A stretch of DNA of 64,000 bases from Treponema sp. (GCA_016281495.1 JAEEIU010000015.1:1-64000); one strand, 5' to 3'; numbered from the stretch's first letter, positions 1-8,195 are shown. Translations and numbers: made by a program. The notes: a model not told the origin generated them from the letters alone.

Positions 1-248
1 AAGCAATCAAGAAGATCAACAAGCAGCGCGCTGACCTTGGTGCATACCAGAACCGCCTTGAGATGACAGTTGTTGGACTTGACATCGGTGCAGAGAACCT
101 CCAGGCATCTGAGAGCCGCATCCGCGACACAGACATGGCCAAGGAAGTTGTAGACTTTACAAAGAACCAGGTTCTGCAGCAGGCTGGTACAGCTATGATC
201 GCTCAGGCAAACCAGACTTCACAGAACGTTCTCTCTTTGCTCCAGTAG
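1..248 (+). CDS. Flagellin FlaB-type filament core protein, C-terminal part
   Basis: Only the last 82 residues or so are in the window; the reading frame is open to the left edge. The visible part matches the conserved C-terminal D0 coiled coil of bacterial flagellins: a GAYQNRLE segment, an [12 protein letters not shown] segment, and a hydrophobic heptad end closing in NVLSLLQ. That ending is typical of spirochete FlaB core flagellins, which polymerise into the periplasmic filament. The product would be exported by the flagellar type III system. A hairpin terminator follows 47 bases after the stop, so this is the end of its transcript. Which FlaB paralogue it is cannot be told from this fragment. 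Confidence 0.93.
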   Translation, partial: AIKKINKQRADLGAYQNRLEMTVVGLDIGAENLQASESRIRDTDMAKEVVDFTKNQVLQQAGTAMIAQANQTSQNVLSLLQ

Positions 249-294
249 AAAATGGAAGGGTGGCTTAGGCTGCCCTCATAGTGAAATGCCAAAT

Positions 295-330
295 AAAGGA
301 CATCTTTCGGGGTGTCCTTTTTTTATTTTT
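295..330 (+). terminator. Rho-independent terminator after flagellin
   Basis: The stem AAAGGACA (295-302) pairs with TGTCCTTT (313-320) around a short loop, followed by a T-rich tract. It sits directly downstream of the flagellin stop codon. Confidence 0.9.
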
Positions 331-378
331 TTTCTGATTTTGTGTTAAAAACATCATTTCCCGTGCTAATTATATGGT

Positions 379-936
379 ATGGGAAAAATATTTGTTGTTT
401 CAACGGCCATGTTGGCTGTGGTGACGGTCTTTTCGTGCTGTTCGTTTTTTTCTCTTACGGAAAATGTGGAATTCTGCATGGAAACAGAGTTGGATGACTT
501 TACTGAGGTGGCAGATGGTAAAGTTGAGGCAATCGATGTGTTCTGCGTGTCATCTCCTGAGCTTGAAAGTCATTTACGCGTTAATCCCGGGTGCAGGTCC
601 CTTCCTTTTTCTGTCCCGAAGAATTATGTGTCCGCGGTTCTGGCATATCCTGTGGCGGACGGGTTCAGGCAAAGGCCGGTGGGAGCCGTGTATCCTTATT
701 CATGCCAAATGGACGTGACTGGAGGCTTTGTCGCTGAGGTTTTGGCCAGAATCTACCGTCTGTCGGAGGGCGGTGGAGTTCAGGATTATGTTGCGCGATT
801 CAACTGGCAGAGGCTCTATGACGAATGTGCGTTGTATGAGGATCCCTGGGTTTTGGACATGGACAGGATCGTAAAGTCGATAGCGAAGGGTTCGTTCAGG
901 AAAAGCGATATTCAAATTAAGAATTATGAATTATGA
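379..936 (+). CDS. Small secreted or lipoprotein-like protein, unknown function
   Basis: 185 residues, not recognised as a known family. The N-terminus is a hydrophobic export signal (about residues 3-20) followed by a Cys pair (FSCCS) that could act as a treponemal lipobox. The mature part is mixed charged and aromatic with several further Cys. No Shine-Dalgarno sequence is visible before the ATG; an AT-rich TGCTAATTAT stretch ends just upstream, so the mRNA may be very short-leadered. The 3' end of the frame runs into a small AT-rich repeat (917-940), so the last residues may be repeat-derived. The next gene follows within 45 bases on the same strand. Confidence 0.6.
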   Translation: MGKIFVVSTAMLAVVTVFSCCSFFSLTENVEFCMETELDDFTEVADGKVEAIDVFCVSSPELESHLRVNPGCRSLPFSVPKNYVSAVLAYPVADGFRQRPVGAVYPYSCQMDVTGGFVAEVLARIYRLSEGGGVQDYVARFNWQRLYDECALYEDPWVLDMDRIVKSIAKGSFRKSDIQIKNYEL

Positions 937-940
937 ATTG
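917..940. repeat. AT-rich mini-repeat, copy 1
   Basis: An AATTAAGAATTATGAATT-type sequence. Similar strings occur at 25772-25788, 43012-43047, 43650-43681 (inverted) and 47423-47454. It overlaps the 3' end of the upstream gene. Confidence 0.5.
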
Positions 941-980
941 CTGTTTGAACCTTTGGAGAAAATGTGGTATATTTATGTAT

Positions 981-2135
981 ATGAAAAATAAAAATTGGGT
1001 CGCAGTTCTAATTACTCTGGGGCTTTTGTTTACTTCATGCTCTGACAAAAAGAATAAGTCTCCCCTTGGCGACATGATGGAGCTTAAACCCGTGCAGAAA
1101 AGCCATGTGTGGTATTATTTCACGGATATGAATTTCTTTACCGTGGATTTGCCTCAGCATTCTCCGATGGTTTCAGAAAAGGCATGGACGGAGGTGGTGC
1201 GAATAACGTCGGCTTCGACTTCTCCTGATCCTTCAATTGGATATGCACTTGTAAACAGGCTGGGAATGCTTGTTCTTGATGAAAATGGACCTGAACTCCA
1301 TACGGATGCCTCGATTTTTTCCGGTGTTACGGCCGATTCCCTTGTTTTCAGCAATAAGAGCCCGCTTTTTTACCTGTACAGAAGCAGTTTCTTTAATGTA
1401 GACTTTGAGAAATCCATAACAAATGCGGTTCAACCGACAAGACCATTCCTTGTTGAATATGATCCTGTTGCCAGGGCATTCTTCCCCCTTGTCTCGTACG
1501 ATAACCTTAAGCTTAGTGATGAGGAACAGATTGCAGGCTATTTCTGGGACGGTGAGACATGGGCCTGTTCTGCCAAGAAAATTGTAGACAACCGTGTAAG
1601 CTTTACCTATTTTTACTGGGAACCCTATGCACCGCTGACAGAGCTTTCTCCTGCGCTTGCAAATCCTGATCTGTTCACGTTCAGGACTTCAACCGAGGAG
1701 GAATACAGGAATCTTTCCATGCCAAAACAGTTTTCTGCGGCTCCTGATGACCTGAAAAAGCTGTGTGCCTCGATTCCAAGTGAATTCACAATCTCCATCT
1801 TGTGGAAGGATGGCTCCGGGACCTCTGCGGTCAGTTATTATCAGCAGGGATCAAATTCCGTTCCCCTTATGGCAAACGGTTCTCATTCTTCAAAATATTC
1901 AACACTCCTTTTTGCAGACGGAACAACCTATATCTTGAATTCCTCCGATACAGCTCAGAATTCCTCGGTGGCGGCATTCAGGCTTCCTCTTTTGCCGGCA
2001 GGATATGCCTATGGTGATTTTGCAATAGCGGGTGACACTCTTTATGTGGCATGGGAAGAGTCAAGCTTTTACAAGACAGGCAGGACCGGATTCCTTCAGG
2101 TAGATTTGAAGGCTGTTTTGGAACAGGTTAAATGA
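981..2135 (+). CDS. Lipoprotein, unknown function
   Basis: 384 residues from ATG 981. The signal peptide MKNKNWVAVLITLGLLF is followed by the lipobox FTSC, predicting a membrane-anchored lipoprotein. The mature chain is rich in aromatic residues and Ser/Thr and may be a beta-rich fold; I recognise no domain. In-frame ATGs also exist at 933 and 975, but only 981 places the signal peptide correctly. A TATATT box (968-973) ends 7 bases before 981, so transcription may start at the ATG. The stop overlaps the start of the next gene by 4 bases (ATGA), so the two are likely co-translated. Confidence 0.72.
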   Translation: MKNKNWVAVLITLGLLFTSCSDKKNKSPLGDMMELKPVQKSHVWYYFTDMNFFTVDLPQHSPMVSEKAWTEVVRITSASTSPDPSIGYALVNRLGMLVLDENGPELHTDASIFSGVTADSLVFSNKSPLFYLYRSSFFNVDFEKSITNAVQPTRPFLVEYDPVARAFFPLVSYDNLKLSDEEQIAGYFWDGETWACSAKKIVDNRVSFTYFYWEPYAPLTELSPALANPDLFTFRTSTEEEYRNLSMPKQFSAAPDDLKKLCASIPSEFTISILWKDGSGTSAVSYYQQGSNSVPLMANGSHSSKYSTLLFADGTTYILNSSDTAQNSSVAAFRLPLLPAGYAYGDFAIAGDTLYVAWEESSFYKTGRTGFLQVDLKAVLEQVK

Positions 2136-2509
2136 AAAACAAAGCGGGATTCCGTCCGGGTGATATTCTTGTAATTCTCCTGTGTCTTGCGCTGGTAGTG
2201 CTTTCATTCGTTTTCATAAAGGCTCATGGCGGAGGAAAAAAAACTCTTGTCATCATGGGAATGGGAAAGGAATATTCGTATTCCATGGATCATGATGGCA
2301 CTTATGAGGTTCAGGGAAGGCTTGGTACATCTGTGATAGAGGTGAGTGACGGTAAAGTCCGTTTTGTTGAATCACCATGTCCCACAAAATCATGTGTACA
2401 GCATGCGCCGATTTCTTCTGTGGGGGAGTGGAGCGCATGTCTTCCCAACGAAATCCTTGTCCAAATTGAAGGAAATGAATCTGATAAGGTGGATGCTCTG
2501 TCGTTTTAG
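2132..2509 (+). CDS. NusG domain II-containing membrane-anchored protein
   Basis: 125 residues. One N-terminal transmembrane or signal-anchor segment (about residues 9-29) is followed by a small extracytoplasmic domain of the NusG_II family. Its hallmark is visible: SPCPTKSC, a further conserved Cys (SACLPN), and the closing ILVQIEG strand. Proteins of this family are common in Firmicutes and spirochetes, are not transcription factors, and have no settled function; the three Cys suggest a redox or metal role. It overlaps the upstream lipoprotein gene by 4 bases and radA begins 30 bases downstream, so the three may form one transcript. Confidence 0.85.
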   Translation: MKNKAGFRPGDILVILLCLALVVLSFVFIKAHGGGKKTLVIMGMGKEYSYSMDHDGTYEVQGRLGTSVIEVSDGKVRFVESPCPTKSCVQHAPISSVGEWSACLPNEILVQIEGNESDKVDALSF

Positions 2510-2539
2510 CATGAATTATTCAAAATAGGAGTTGGTTTT

Positions 2540-3901
2540 ATGGCAAAGAAAAAAGGCAGTATAGTATATAAATGTTCAAACTGCGGATATACGCAACCTG
2601 CATGGCTTGGAAAATGCCCCCAGTGCGGTGAGTGGAATACGCTGGAGGAATGCATCGTAGATCCGAATGCTTCTTCCCCAAGGATGAATGCTGATGGAAC
2701 GGCAAAAAAGGCACGTCCCGTTCCCCTTTCAAAAATCCAGGTACAGTCAGAAGGCCGTGTTTCCACAGGTAATGCTGAATTCGACCGTGTGCTTGGCGGT
2801 GGGGCTGTAAAATGTTCTGCGGTTTTGCTTGGTGGTGAACCTGGCATCGGAAAGTCGACTCTTTTGATTCAAACTGCGGCATCGGTTTTGTCCGGAATGG
2901 AAAAGGCCCGCGTCCTCTATGTCTCTGGAGAAGAATCTGCCTCACAGATAAAAAGCCGTGCCATTCGACTTGGGCTCAAGGTTGATTCCCTGGAGATTCT
3001 GTGTACCCTGCGTCTGGAAGACATCCTTGATGCCCTTGATTCCCTTAATCCGCTCCTTGTGATAATCGATTCGATTCAAACCGTCTATTCCGTTGAGGCC
3101 GGTGTTGTGCCCGGTACCGTAAGCCAGCTCAAATACTGTGCTAATGAACTCATCTCCTGGGTAAAGGAAAGGGACAGCGTGCTCATCATGACCGCCCATG
3201 TTACAAAAGACGGAACGATAGCAGGTCCCAAAAGCCTTGAGCACATGGTAGATACCGTCATTTCATTTGAACGCAACAACGATGAGGTAAGGTTCCTGCG
3301 TGCCATGAAAAACCGCTTTGGTTCAATTGACGAACTGGGAATTTTCCAGATGGACGGAGACGGCCTTAAGCCAGTTCAGGACCCTTCTTCTCTCTTTTTG
3401 ACAAGGAGGCAGGGGGCATTGCCGGCTGGGGTGGCCTGTGTGCCTGTGTTTGAGGGAAGCCGTGTCTTTGTGGTGGAAGTTCAGGCATTGACGGTTCCTG
3501 CCAAGGCATCGATGAACCGCGTGTATTCCGACAGGGTTGATTCAGCCCGTGTAAGCCGTGTTGCTGCTGTACTGGAAAAGAGGGCGGGCATTCAGTTTTC
3601 CGACCAGGACATCTACATCAATGTTGCCGGTGGTGTGCGCCTTACCGAAAGTGCCATTGATGCGGCTTTGGCGGCGGCACTGTATTCGGCAAGGACCAAC
3701 ATCCCCCTCCCTGAGCAGACCGTCGTTGTGGGTGAGCTTTCGCTTGCAGGAGAAATCAGGCCAGTGTCCAAACTCAAGCAGAGGCTCAAGGCCGCCAAAG
3801 AACTGGGATTTTCCCGTGCTGTGGCCCCTTCATCAGAGGAGGATGCCGTAGCGGTGGATTCAATCAAAAACCTTGTCCAGGCCCTTTTTTCTGGAAAATA
3901 A
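2540..3901 (+). CDS. radA: DNA repair protein RadA
   Basis: 453 residues, normal length. RadA is a RecA-like DnaB-type helicase that drives branch migration during recombinational repair. Visible in order: an N-terminal zinc finger (CSNCGYTQPAWLGKCPQCG, residues 12-30), a Walker A motif GEPGIGKST near residue 98, a hydrophobic Walker B segment ending in DSIQT, the RadA-specific KNRFG motif near 257, and a C-terminal Lon-protease-like domain that lacks proteolytic function in this family. The start is preceded by TAGGAG. An AT-rich spacer follows. Confidence 0.97.
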   Translation: MAKKKGSIVYKCSNCGYTQPAWLGKCPQCGEWNTLEECIVDPNASSPRMNADGTAKKARPVPLSKIQVQSEGRVSTGNAEFDRVLGGGAVKCSAVLLGGEPGIGKSTLLIQTAASVLSGMEKARVLYVSGEESASQIKSRAIRLGLKVDSLEILCTLRLEDILDALDSLNPLLVIIDSIQTVYSVEAGVVPGTVSQLKYCANELISWVKERDSVLIMTAHVTKDGTIAGPKSLEHMVDTVISFERNNDEVRFLRAMKNRFGSIDELGIFQMDGDGLKPVQDPSSLFLTRRQGALPAGVACVPVFEGSRVFVVEVQALTVPAKASMNRVYSDRVDSARVSRVAAVLEKRAGIQFSDQDIYINVAGGVRLTESAIDAALAAALYSARTNIPLPEQTVVVGELSLAGEIRPVSKLKQRLKAAKELGFSRAVAPSSEEDAVAVDSIKNLVQALFSGK

Positions 3902-3943
3902 ATAAAATTATTGAAATAAAATGTAAATCTTTATTAAAAAAAC

Positions 3944-3972
3944 TTGACAATTAATCTTGATTGGAGTATATT
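3944..3972 (+). promoter_or_regulatory. Strong sigma-70-type promoter for the small RNA
   Basis: -35 TTGACA (3944-3949), 17-base spacer, -10 TATATT (3967-3972). The predicted start is near 3979. No open reading frame begins soon after it; a terminator lies about 60-95 bases downstream. Confidence 0.85.
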
Positions 3973-3978
3973 AAAAAC

Positions 3979-4075
3979 AGCTTGTAAATAAGCTGATAAA
4001 CTCTCTCCGATGTCCGAGAAATCGGACGGTAGAGGTCTCGAATGGCGTTGCTGTTTGGGACCTCTATTTTTTTTT
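3979..4075 (+). ncRNA. Candidate small structured RNA, three hairpins
   Basis: The segment between a near-consensus promoter and an intrinsic terminator is about 95 nt with no coding sense. Hairpin 1 pairs CAGCTT with AAGCTG (3978-3995). Hairpin 2 is GTCCGA-GAAA-TCGGAC (4012-4027), closed by a GNRA tetraloop. Hairpin 3 pairs AGAGGTC (4031-4037) with GACCTCT (4059-4065) and ends in a run of T. The downstream serine acetyltransferase gene appears to have its own promoter, so this looks like a free-standing RNA and not only an attenuator. I do not match it to a known RNA family or riboswitch. Confidence 0.65.
4031..4075 (+). terminator. Terminator of the small RNA
   Basis: A 7-8 bp stem (AGAGGTC / GACCTCT) followed by about nine T residues. 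Confidence 0.85.
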
Positions 4076-4100
4076 GTGTCATATTGGTAATTTTCCACCC

Positions 4101-4129
4101 TTTACGTTTCCCCATTATTTTGCTATTAT
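4101..4129 (+). promoter_or_regulatory. Promoter placing the mRNA 5' end at the cysE start codon
   Basis: -35 TTTACG (4101-4106), 17-base spacer, extended -10 TGCTATTAT (-10 hexamer 4124-4129). Six bases separate the -10 box from ATG 4136, and there is no Shine-Dalgarno sequence. Confidence 0.55.
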
Positions 4130-4135
4130 ATCCCC

Positions 4136-5014
4136 ATGCTTTGTGATGAAAAGATGGAAAACATGCATTCAATTGATAATGCTGTCAACAATATATTGGA
4201 ATCCTACAATAAATATGGCGGAATTAACCTGGAGGAGGCGATGGAATTCCCAAACCGCCAGAATGTCGTGGAGATCCTGCGTGACATAATCAGCTTGATT
4301 TTTCCTGGATTCCGCACTGCCGAGGACATTGACTGTGAGACTTTGCGCTATGTTACCGGGCAAAAGGTCAATAGGATCATATCCATGCTTACCCGTGAGA
4401 TTAAAAAGGCCCTGATTTACGTTACACAGGGTACGGAGGTCTCCAACTGCCATTGTTTCAGTCTTGCACAAAAGGCAGCCGAAGCTTTGATTGAGGAAAT
4501 CCCTGAGATACGCAGAAAGGTCGGGCTTGACGTTCAGGCTGCATACCAGGGGGATCCGGCCGCCAAATCCACCGAGGAAGTAATAGTTTCATATCCGGGG
4601 CTTGAGGCGATTGTCGTTTACCGTATTGCACATTTCCTATGCGAAAATGGAGTTCCTGTCATACCAAGAATCATGAGCGAGCATGCGCATGGTAAAACCG
4701 GCATAGACATAAATCCCGGCGCAACAATAGGGGAAAGCTTTTTCATCGACCATGGAACCGGTGTCGTAATAGGCGAATCCTGCTCAATAGGCAACAATGT
4801 AAAGATTTATCAGGGTGTCACCCTAGGGGCACTTAGTGTAAAAAAGGAGCTGATGAACAAAAAGCGCCACCCGACAATCGAGGATAACGTCACAATCTAC
4901 GCAAATGCCACGATTTTGGGCGGTGAAACTGTCATTGGCGAGGGCAGTACAATAGGCGGCAATACCTGGGTAACCAAATCTGTTCCTCCCAAAACCCTTC
5001 TTACTCAGTCGTAA
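4136..5014 (+). CDS. cysE: Serine O-acetyltransferase
   Basis: 292 residues. It should transfer acetyl from acetyl-CoA to L-serine, giving O-acetylserine for cysteine synthesis. An N-terminal helical region (about 1-160) is followed by a left-handed beta-helix of hexapeptide repeats (GIDINPGATIGESFFIDHG, VVIGESCSIGNNVKIYQGV) carrying the catalytic His of the DHGTG segment and the conserved HPTIEDNV block. The length fits the longer EpsC/SrpH-type enzymes. The start is uncertain: ATG 4136 lies 6 bases after a -10 box (leaderless), ATG 4154 is an alternative. No cysteine synthase gene is adjacent. Confidence 0.9.
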   Translation: MLCDEKMENMHSIDNAVNNILESYNKYGGINLEEAMEFPNRQNVVEILRDIISLIFPGFRTAEDIDCETLRYVTGQKVNRIISMLTREIKKALIYVTQGTEVSNCHCFSLAQKAAEALIEEIPEIRRKVGLDVQAAYQGDPAAKSTEEVIVSYPGLEAIVVYRIAHFLCENGVPVIPRIMSEHAHGKTGIDINPGATIGESFFIDHGTGVVIGESCSIGNNVKIYQGVTLGALSVKKELMNKKRHPTIEDNVTIYANATILGGETVIGEGSTIGGNTWVTKSVPPKTLLTQS

Positions 5015-5058
5015 AGGAAAAAAAACAGCCGGTACCCTGTAAAATTCAGAATTTCGGC

Positions 5059-5087
5059 TTGACATAATTCTAGAATTTCTGTATAGT
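5059..5087 (+). promoter_or_regulatory. Promoter of the tRNA-rpmG-secE-nusG operon
   Basis: -35 TTGACA (5059-5064), 17-base spacer, -10 TATAGT (5082-5087). The start would be near 5094. The first transcribed bases form a small hairpin (ACACGT / ACGTGT, about 5094-5115) before tRNA-Thr. Confidence 0.88.
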
Positions 5088-5121
5088 TGCTAAACACGTA
5101 AATTGTTCACGTGTCTTTTTC

Positions 5122-5194
5122 GCTCTTGTAGCTCAGTCGGTAGAGCACATCGTTGGTAACGATGAGGTCAGCGGTCCGATTCCGCTCGGGAGCT
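5122..5194 (+). tRNA. tRNA-Thr (anticodon GGT)
   Basis: Cloverleaf can be folded by eye: acceptor GCTCTTG pairs with CGGGAGC, the D arm contains AGCTCAGTCGGTAGAGC, the anticodon loop TTGGTAA gives GGT, and the T arm contains GGTCCGATTCC. The CCA end is not encoded. First gene of the operon with rpmG, tRNA-Trp, secE and nusG. Confidence 0.96.
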
Positions 5195-5227
5195 TAGTCC
5201 AATTTAGGTCAAGTTAAGGAGCATGTT

Positions 5228-5404
5228 ATGGCAAGCAAAAAGAAGTCAGCCGTAGAAATTATCGCCTTGCAGTGCACAGAGTGCAAGAGAAAGAATTATA
5301 CCACATACAAGAACCGCAAGAACATCACCGGTAAGCTTGAGAAGAATAAGTATTGTCCTTTCTGCCGTAAGTCAATTATGCACAAGGAAACAAAGGCTAA
5401 ATAA
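5228..5404 (+). CDS. rpmG: Large ribosomal subunit protein bL33
   Basis: 58 residues starting [12 protein letters not shown]. It is a small 50S protein. Two Cys pairs (CTEC and CPFC) are present, so this is the zinc-binding form of L33, with the conserved [10 protein letters not shown] block. An AAGGAG site precedes the ATG. It lies between tRNA-Thr and tRNA-Trp, the arrangement commonly seen in bacteria where both tRNAs are processed out of the rpmG-secE-nusG transcript. It is too short to stand out in a length-filtered gene search. Confidence 0.96.
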   Translation: MASKKKSAVEIIALQCTECKRKNYTTYKNRKNITGKLEKNKYCPFCRKSIMHKETKAK

Positions 5405-5461
5405 GCAGTTAAAGCCCTGATGGGGTATGGCGGGATTACCAACTAGCCCGCCGAATATCTT

Positions 5462-5534
5462 AGGTCAGTAGCTCAGTTGGTAGAGTCCCGGTCTCCAAAA
5501 CCGGTTGTCGCGGGTTCGAGTCCTGCCTGGCCTG
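5462..5534 (+). tRNA. tRNA-Trp (anticodon CCA)
   Basis: Acceptor AGGTCAG pairs with CTGGCCT, discriminator G. The D arm has AGCTCAGTTGGTAGAG. The anticodon stem CCGGT / ACCGG closes a loop with CCA, and the T arm contains GGTTCGAGTCC. The CCA tail is not encoded. Confidence 0.96.
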
Positions 5535-5566
5535 TAATTTTTGATTTTTTAGTAAGAGGATGAAAG

Positions 5567-5764
5567 ATGAAAAAGTTTTTCCAGTTTTGCAGGGAATGTG
5601 TCGCTGAACTTAGAAAAGTTTCTTGGCCTACATTTGGCGAAGTGATTTCCTCTGTCAAGGTTGTGATTATTTCTCTTTTTGTGCTTGCCGTGTTATTGGG
5701 AGCTATGGACTTCCTGTTTACCGGTTTGTATAGCTTCATCTTTACAGGCAACTTTATAAAGTAA
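5567..5764 (+). CDS. secE: Protein translocase subunit SecE
   Basis: 65 residues, the short single-span form of SecE. The amphipathic N-terminal helix carries the family signature ELRKVSWPTFGEV, followed by one membrane span (about residues 29-50). It stabilises SecY in the Sec translocon. It lies directly after tRNA-Trp and 16 bases before nusG, the canonical secE-nusG order. Confidence 0.96.
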   Translation: MKKFFQFCRECVAELRKVSWPTFGEVISSVKVVIISLFVLAVLLGAMDFLFTGLYSFIFTGNFIK

Positions 5765-5780
5765 GCCAAGGGAACTGTTT

Positions 5781-6338
5781 ATGGCAAAAAGCTGGTACAT
5801 TATTCATACTTACACAGGATATGAACAGAAAATTGAACGTACTCTGAATATGTTATTGAATTCCGGGGAGATTGATCCTGCGGTGCTTACCAGTGTAAAA
5901 GTTCCTATGGAGACTGTGGTAGAAGTAAAGGACGGAAAGTCAAAGTCACGCAACAACAAGCTTCTTCCCGGTTATATCATGCTGGAGATGGATTTGCCTC
6001 AGTTGGGATGGAAGGCTACATGCAATACCATCCGCCATATCCAGGGTGTTACAGGTTTTGTCGGTACCAACCCGAACGAACGTCCGCGTCCAATCAGTTC
6101 AGAGGAAGCAAAGAACCTCCTGCAGCAGTCAGGTGATCTTAAGGGCGAGAAGAAGGTACGCGTAAAGCAGTCATTCGAAGTTAATGATAAGGTAAAGATT
6201 ATTGAAGGACCATTTGCAACATTTACTGGTGTTGTAGAAGAGTTCTATGCAGATAAAAACAAGCTTCGTGTCAACGTTCAGATTTTTGGCCGTGAGACAC
6301 CTGTTGAAGTTGATATTTTACAAGTTGAAAAGATCTAA
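5781..6338 (+). CDS. nusG: Transcription termination/antitermination protein NusG
   Basis: 185 residues. The NGN domain begins SWYIIHTYTGYEQKIERTL and includes the LLPGYIMLEM strand and the GFVGTNPNERPRP loop; a C-terminal KOW domain (KVKIIEGPFATFTGVV) follows. NusG binds the RNA polymerase clamp, and its KOW domain contacts S10 or Rho. An internal segment (about 42-58, MEtVVEVKDGKSKSR) is the charged linker typical of the family. It precedes rplK across a 146-base structured spacer. Confidence 0.97.
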   Translation: MAKSWYIIHTYTGYEQKIERTLNMLLNSGEIDPAVLTSVKVPMETVVEVKDGKSKSRNNKLLPGYIMLEMDLPQLGWKATCNTIRHIQGVTGFVGTNPNERPRPISSEEAKNLLQQSGDLKGEKKVRVKQSFEVNDKVKIIEGPFATFTGVVEEFYADKNKLRVNVQIFGRETPVEVDILQVEKI

Positions 6339-6365
6339 CAGTCTTTCTGGTTTTTGAAAGTATTT

Positions 6366-6465
6366 GTGTGGGAAACCGCACTTAGCTTTATTTGGGAGAA
6401 GCGCAAGTCCGTTGGATAGAGGCGTTTCGTTAGGACGGGTCACTTGTTACAAAACCCGACCACAC
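6366..6465 (+). promoter_or_regulatory. Structured leader before rplK, probable L1 autoregulatory site
   Basis: The nusG-rplK spacer can close with GTGTGG (6366-6371) pairing to CCACAC (6460-6465), enclosing GGGAGAAGC and a GACGGGT...ACCCG arm. In many bacteria this spacer carries the mRNA target by which L1 represses the L11-L1 operon. The assignment rests on position and the GTGGGA-type helix, not on a covariance search. Confidence 0.45.
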
Positions 6466-6484
6466 CAATGTAAGGAGATATATT

Positions 6485-6919
6485 ATGGCCGGAAAAAAGG
6501 TTACAGCTGTCATCAAGTTACAGTGCCCTGCAGGCGCTGCTACACCAGCTCCACCAATCGGACCGGCTCTTGGACCTCACGGTGTTCCTGCACCAAAGTT
6601 CGTACAGGAATTCAATGACCGCACCAAGAGTATGGAAAAGGGACTCATAATCCCTGTCGTCATCACTGTCTATCAGGACAAGTCTTTTACATTCATTCTT
6701 AAAACACCTCCAGCAGCAGTTCTTATCAAAAAGGCTGCAGGCATTCAGAAGGGTGCAGGAAATCCTCTTCGCGACAAAGTAGGCAAGATTTCTCAGAAGA
6801 GTCTTGAGGAAATCGCAAAGCAGAAGCTTCCAGACCTTAATGCCAATGACATTGAGGCTGCAAAGAAGATTATTGCCGGTACTGCTCGCAGTATGGGTGT
6901 AGAAGTGGAGGCTCAGTAA
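6485..6919 (+). CDS. rplK: Large ribosomal subunit protein uL11
   Basis: 144 residues, normal length. L11 forms the GTPase-associated centre with 23S rRNA. The proline-rich N-terminal region ([19 protein letters not shown]) is the thiostrepton-site segment, and the C-terminal RNA-binding domain ends in the conserved [18 protein letters not shown] site precedes the ATG. Its stop overlaps the start of rplA by one base (TAATG), so the two are translationally coupled. Confidence 0.98.
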   Translation: MAGKKVTAVIKLQCPAGAATPAPPIGPALGPHGVPAPKFVQEFNDRTKSMEKGLIIPVVITVYQDKSFTFILKTPPAAVLIKKAAGIQKGAGNPLRDKVGKISQKSLEEIAKQKLPDLNANDIEAAKKIIAGTARSMGVEVEAQ

Positions 6920-7599
6920 TGAAACACGGAAAGCAGTATCGTAATGCACTTGCAAAATATGATATTACCAAGAAGTATGAAATTGCAGAAGCCTGCAAAC
7001 TGGTAAAGGATTTGCATTATGTAAAGTTTGATGAGACTGTAGAACTTTCAGTTTCACTCAAGCTCGAGAAGAACCAGACTGTACGTGATACTTTGGTATT
7101 CCCGCATCAGTTTACCGGTGAAAAGAAGGTTTTGGTTTTCTGTAAGGAAGACCGCGTTCAGGAAGCTTTGGATGCCGGTGCAACTTATGCAGGTTCAACT
7201 GAATACATCGACAAGGTAAAGGGTGGCTGGACAGAATTTGATGTTGCAGTTGCTACTCCAGATATGATGAAGGATGTTGGTCGCCTTGGTATGGTTTTGG
7301 GCCGCAGAGGTCTTATGCCTAACCCAAAGACAGGAACAGTTACCGCTGACATCGCAGGTGCTGTTGCAGAACTCAAGAAGGGACGCACAGAATTCCGCGC
7401 AGACAAGGGTGGAGTTGTTCACATTCCTGTTGGAAAGGTTTCCATGTCTGAAAACGACACAGCAGAGAACGTCAAGGCATTCCTTGCTGAATTGGCACGC
7501 AAAAAGCCGGTTGATGCAAAGGCTGGTTTCGTCCGCTCAGTTTCCTTGAGCTCAACAATGGGTCCAGGTGTCTGGATTGACTACAAGGAGGAAGCATAA
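6919..7599 (+). CDS. rplA: Large ribosomal subunit protein uL1
   Basis: 226 residues. L1 forms the mobile stalk that moves deacylated tRNA through the E site, and in most bacteria represses its own operon. The family signature LGRRGLMPNPKTGTV and the FRADKGGVVHIPVGKVS block are intact. It overlaps rplK by one base and rplJ by one base (TAATG), so rplK, rplA and rplJ form one tightly coupled unit. Confidence 0.98.
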   Translation: MKHGKQYRNALAKYDITKKYEIAEACKLVKDLHYVKFDETVELSVSLKLEKNQTVRDTLVFPHQFTGEKKVLVFCKEDRVQEALDAGATYAGSTEYIDKVKGGWTEFDVAVATPDMMKDVGRLGMVLGRRGLMPNPKTGTVTADIAGAVAELKKGRTEFRADKGGVVHIPVGKVSMSENDTAENVKAFLAELARKKPVDAKAGFVRSVSLSSTMGPGVWIDYKEEA

Positions 7600-8195
7600 T
7601 GGCAGTTATCGCTAAAAAACTACAGCCTGCCAAGACCGCAGCTATAGAAGAAACCAAGAAGATTCTTGGTGAATACAGTGACTACATTTTTGTTGATTAC
7701 CGTGGTCTTACCGTAGAGCAGATTACAAAGCTTCGTGATAAACTTCGCGAAAAAGATGCAACCCTCAAGGTGTTTAAGAATACTTTCGCACGTGTTGCTT
7801 TTGATGAACTCAAGAACGACTCAGTTGCAGAATTCCTTTCTGGACCAACTGCAATCGCAATGGTAAAGCAGGATGCAAACGAGTCAGCAAAAGTTCTCTT
7901 TGACTTTGCAAAAGATACTCCTGCCCTTGTTGTAAAAGGTGCATGGGTAGAGAATGAGGTGTATGACAAGGCAAAGATTGAGGCTCTCTCAAAGCTGCCT
8001 GGAAAGAAACAGCTCATCGCTATGCTTATGTCTACAATCAACGGTCCAGCACGCAAGCTCGCCGGTACATTGCAGGCATATGTCGAAAAGTTGGAAAAGG
8101 AAGGTCCAGCCGCTGCTGCTCCCGCTAAGGAAGAAGCCGCTCCAGCTGAATCAGCTCCTGCTTCAGAAGCACCAGCTGCCCCTGCAGAAGCATAA
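7599..8195 (+). CDS. rplJ: Large ribosomal subunit protein uL10
   Basis: 198 residues. L10 anchors L7/L12 dimers to the ribosome stalk base. The N-terminal RNA-binding domain contains YIFVDYRGLTVEQITKLR and KVFKNTFARVA. The C-terminal helix that binds L12 dimers is followed by an Ala/Pro/Glu-rich tail of about 30 residues. Because it overlaps rplA, there is no room for the usual L10 leader upstream; a long spacer is instead found between rplJ and rplL. Confidence 0.97.
   Translation: MAVIAKKLQPAKTAAIEETKKILGEYSDYIFVDYRGLTVEQITKLRDKLREKDATLKVFKNTFARVAFDELKNDSVAEFLSGPTAIAMVKQDANESAKVLFDFAKDTPALVVKGAWVENEVYDKAKIEALSKLPGKKQLIAMLMSTINGPARKLAGTLQAYVEKLEKEGPAAAAPAKEEAAPAESAPASEAPAAPAEA

Noticed and set aside
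933-980. Upstream start for the lipoprotein gene
   Set aside because: ATG 933 would add 16 residues before the signal peptide, including part of an AT-rich repeat, and lies before the likely -10 box.
6364-6618. 84-codon frame across the rplK leader
   Set aside because: It overlaps rplK out of frame and covers the structured leader; no ribosome binding site.
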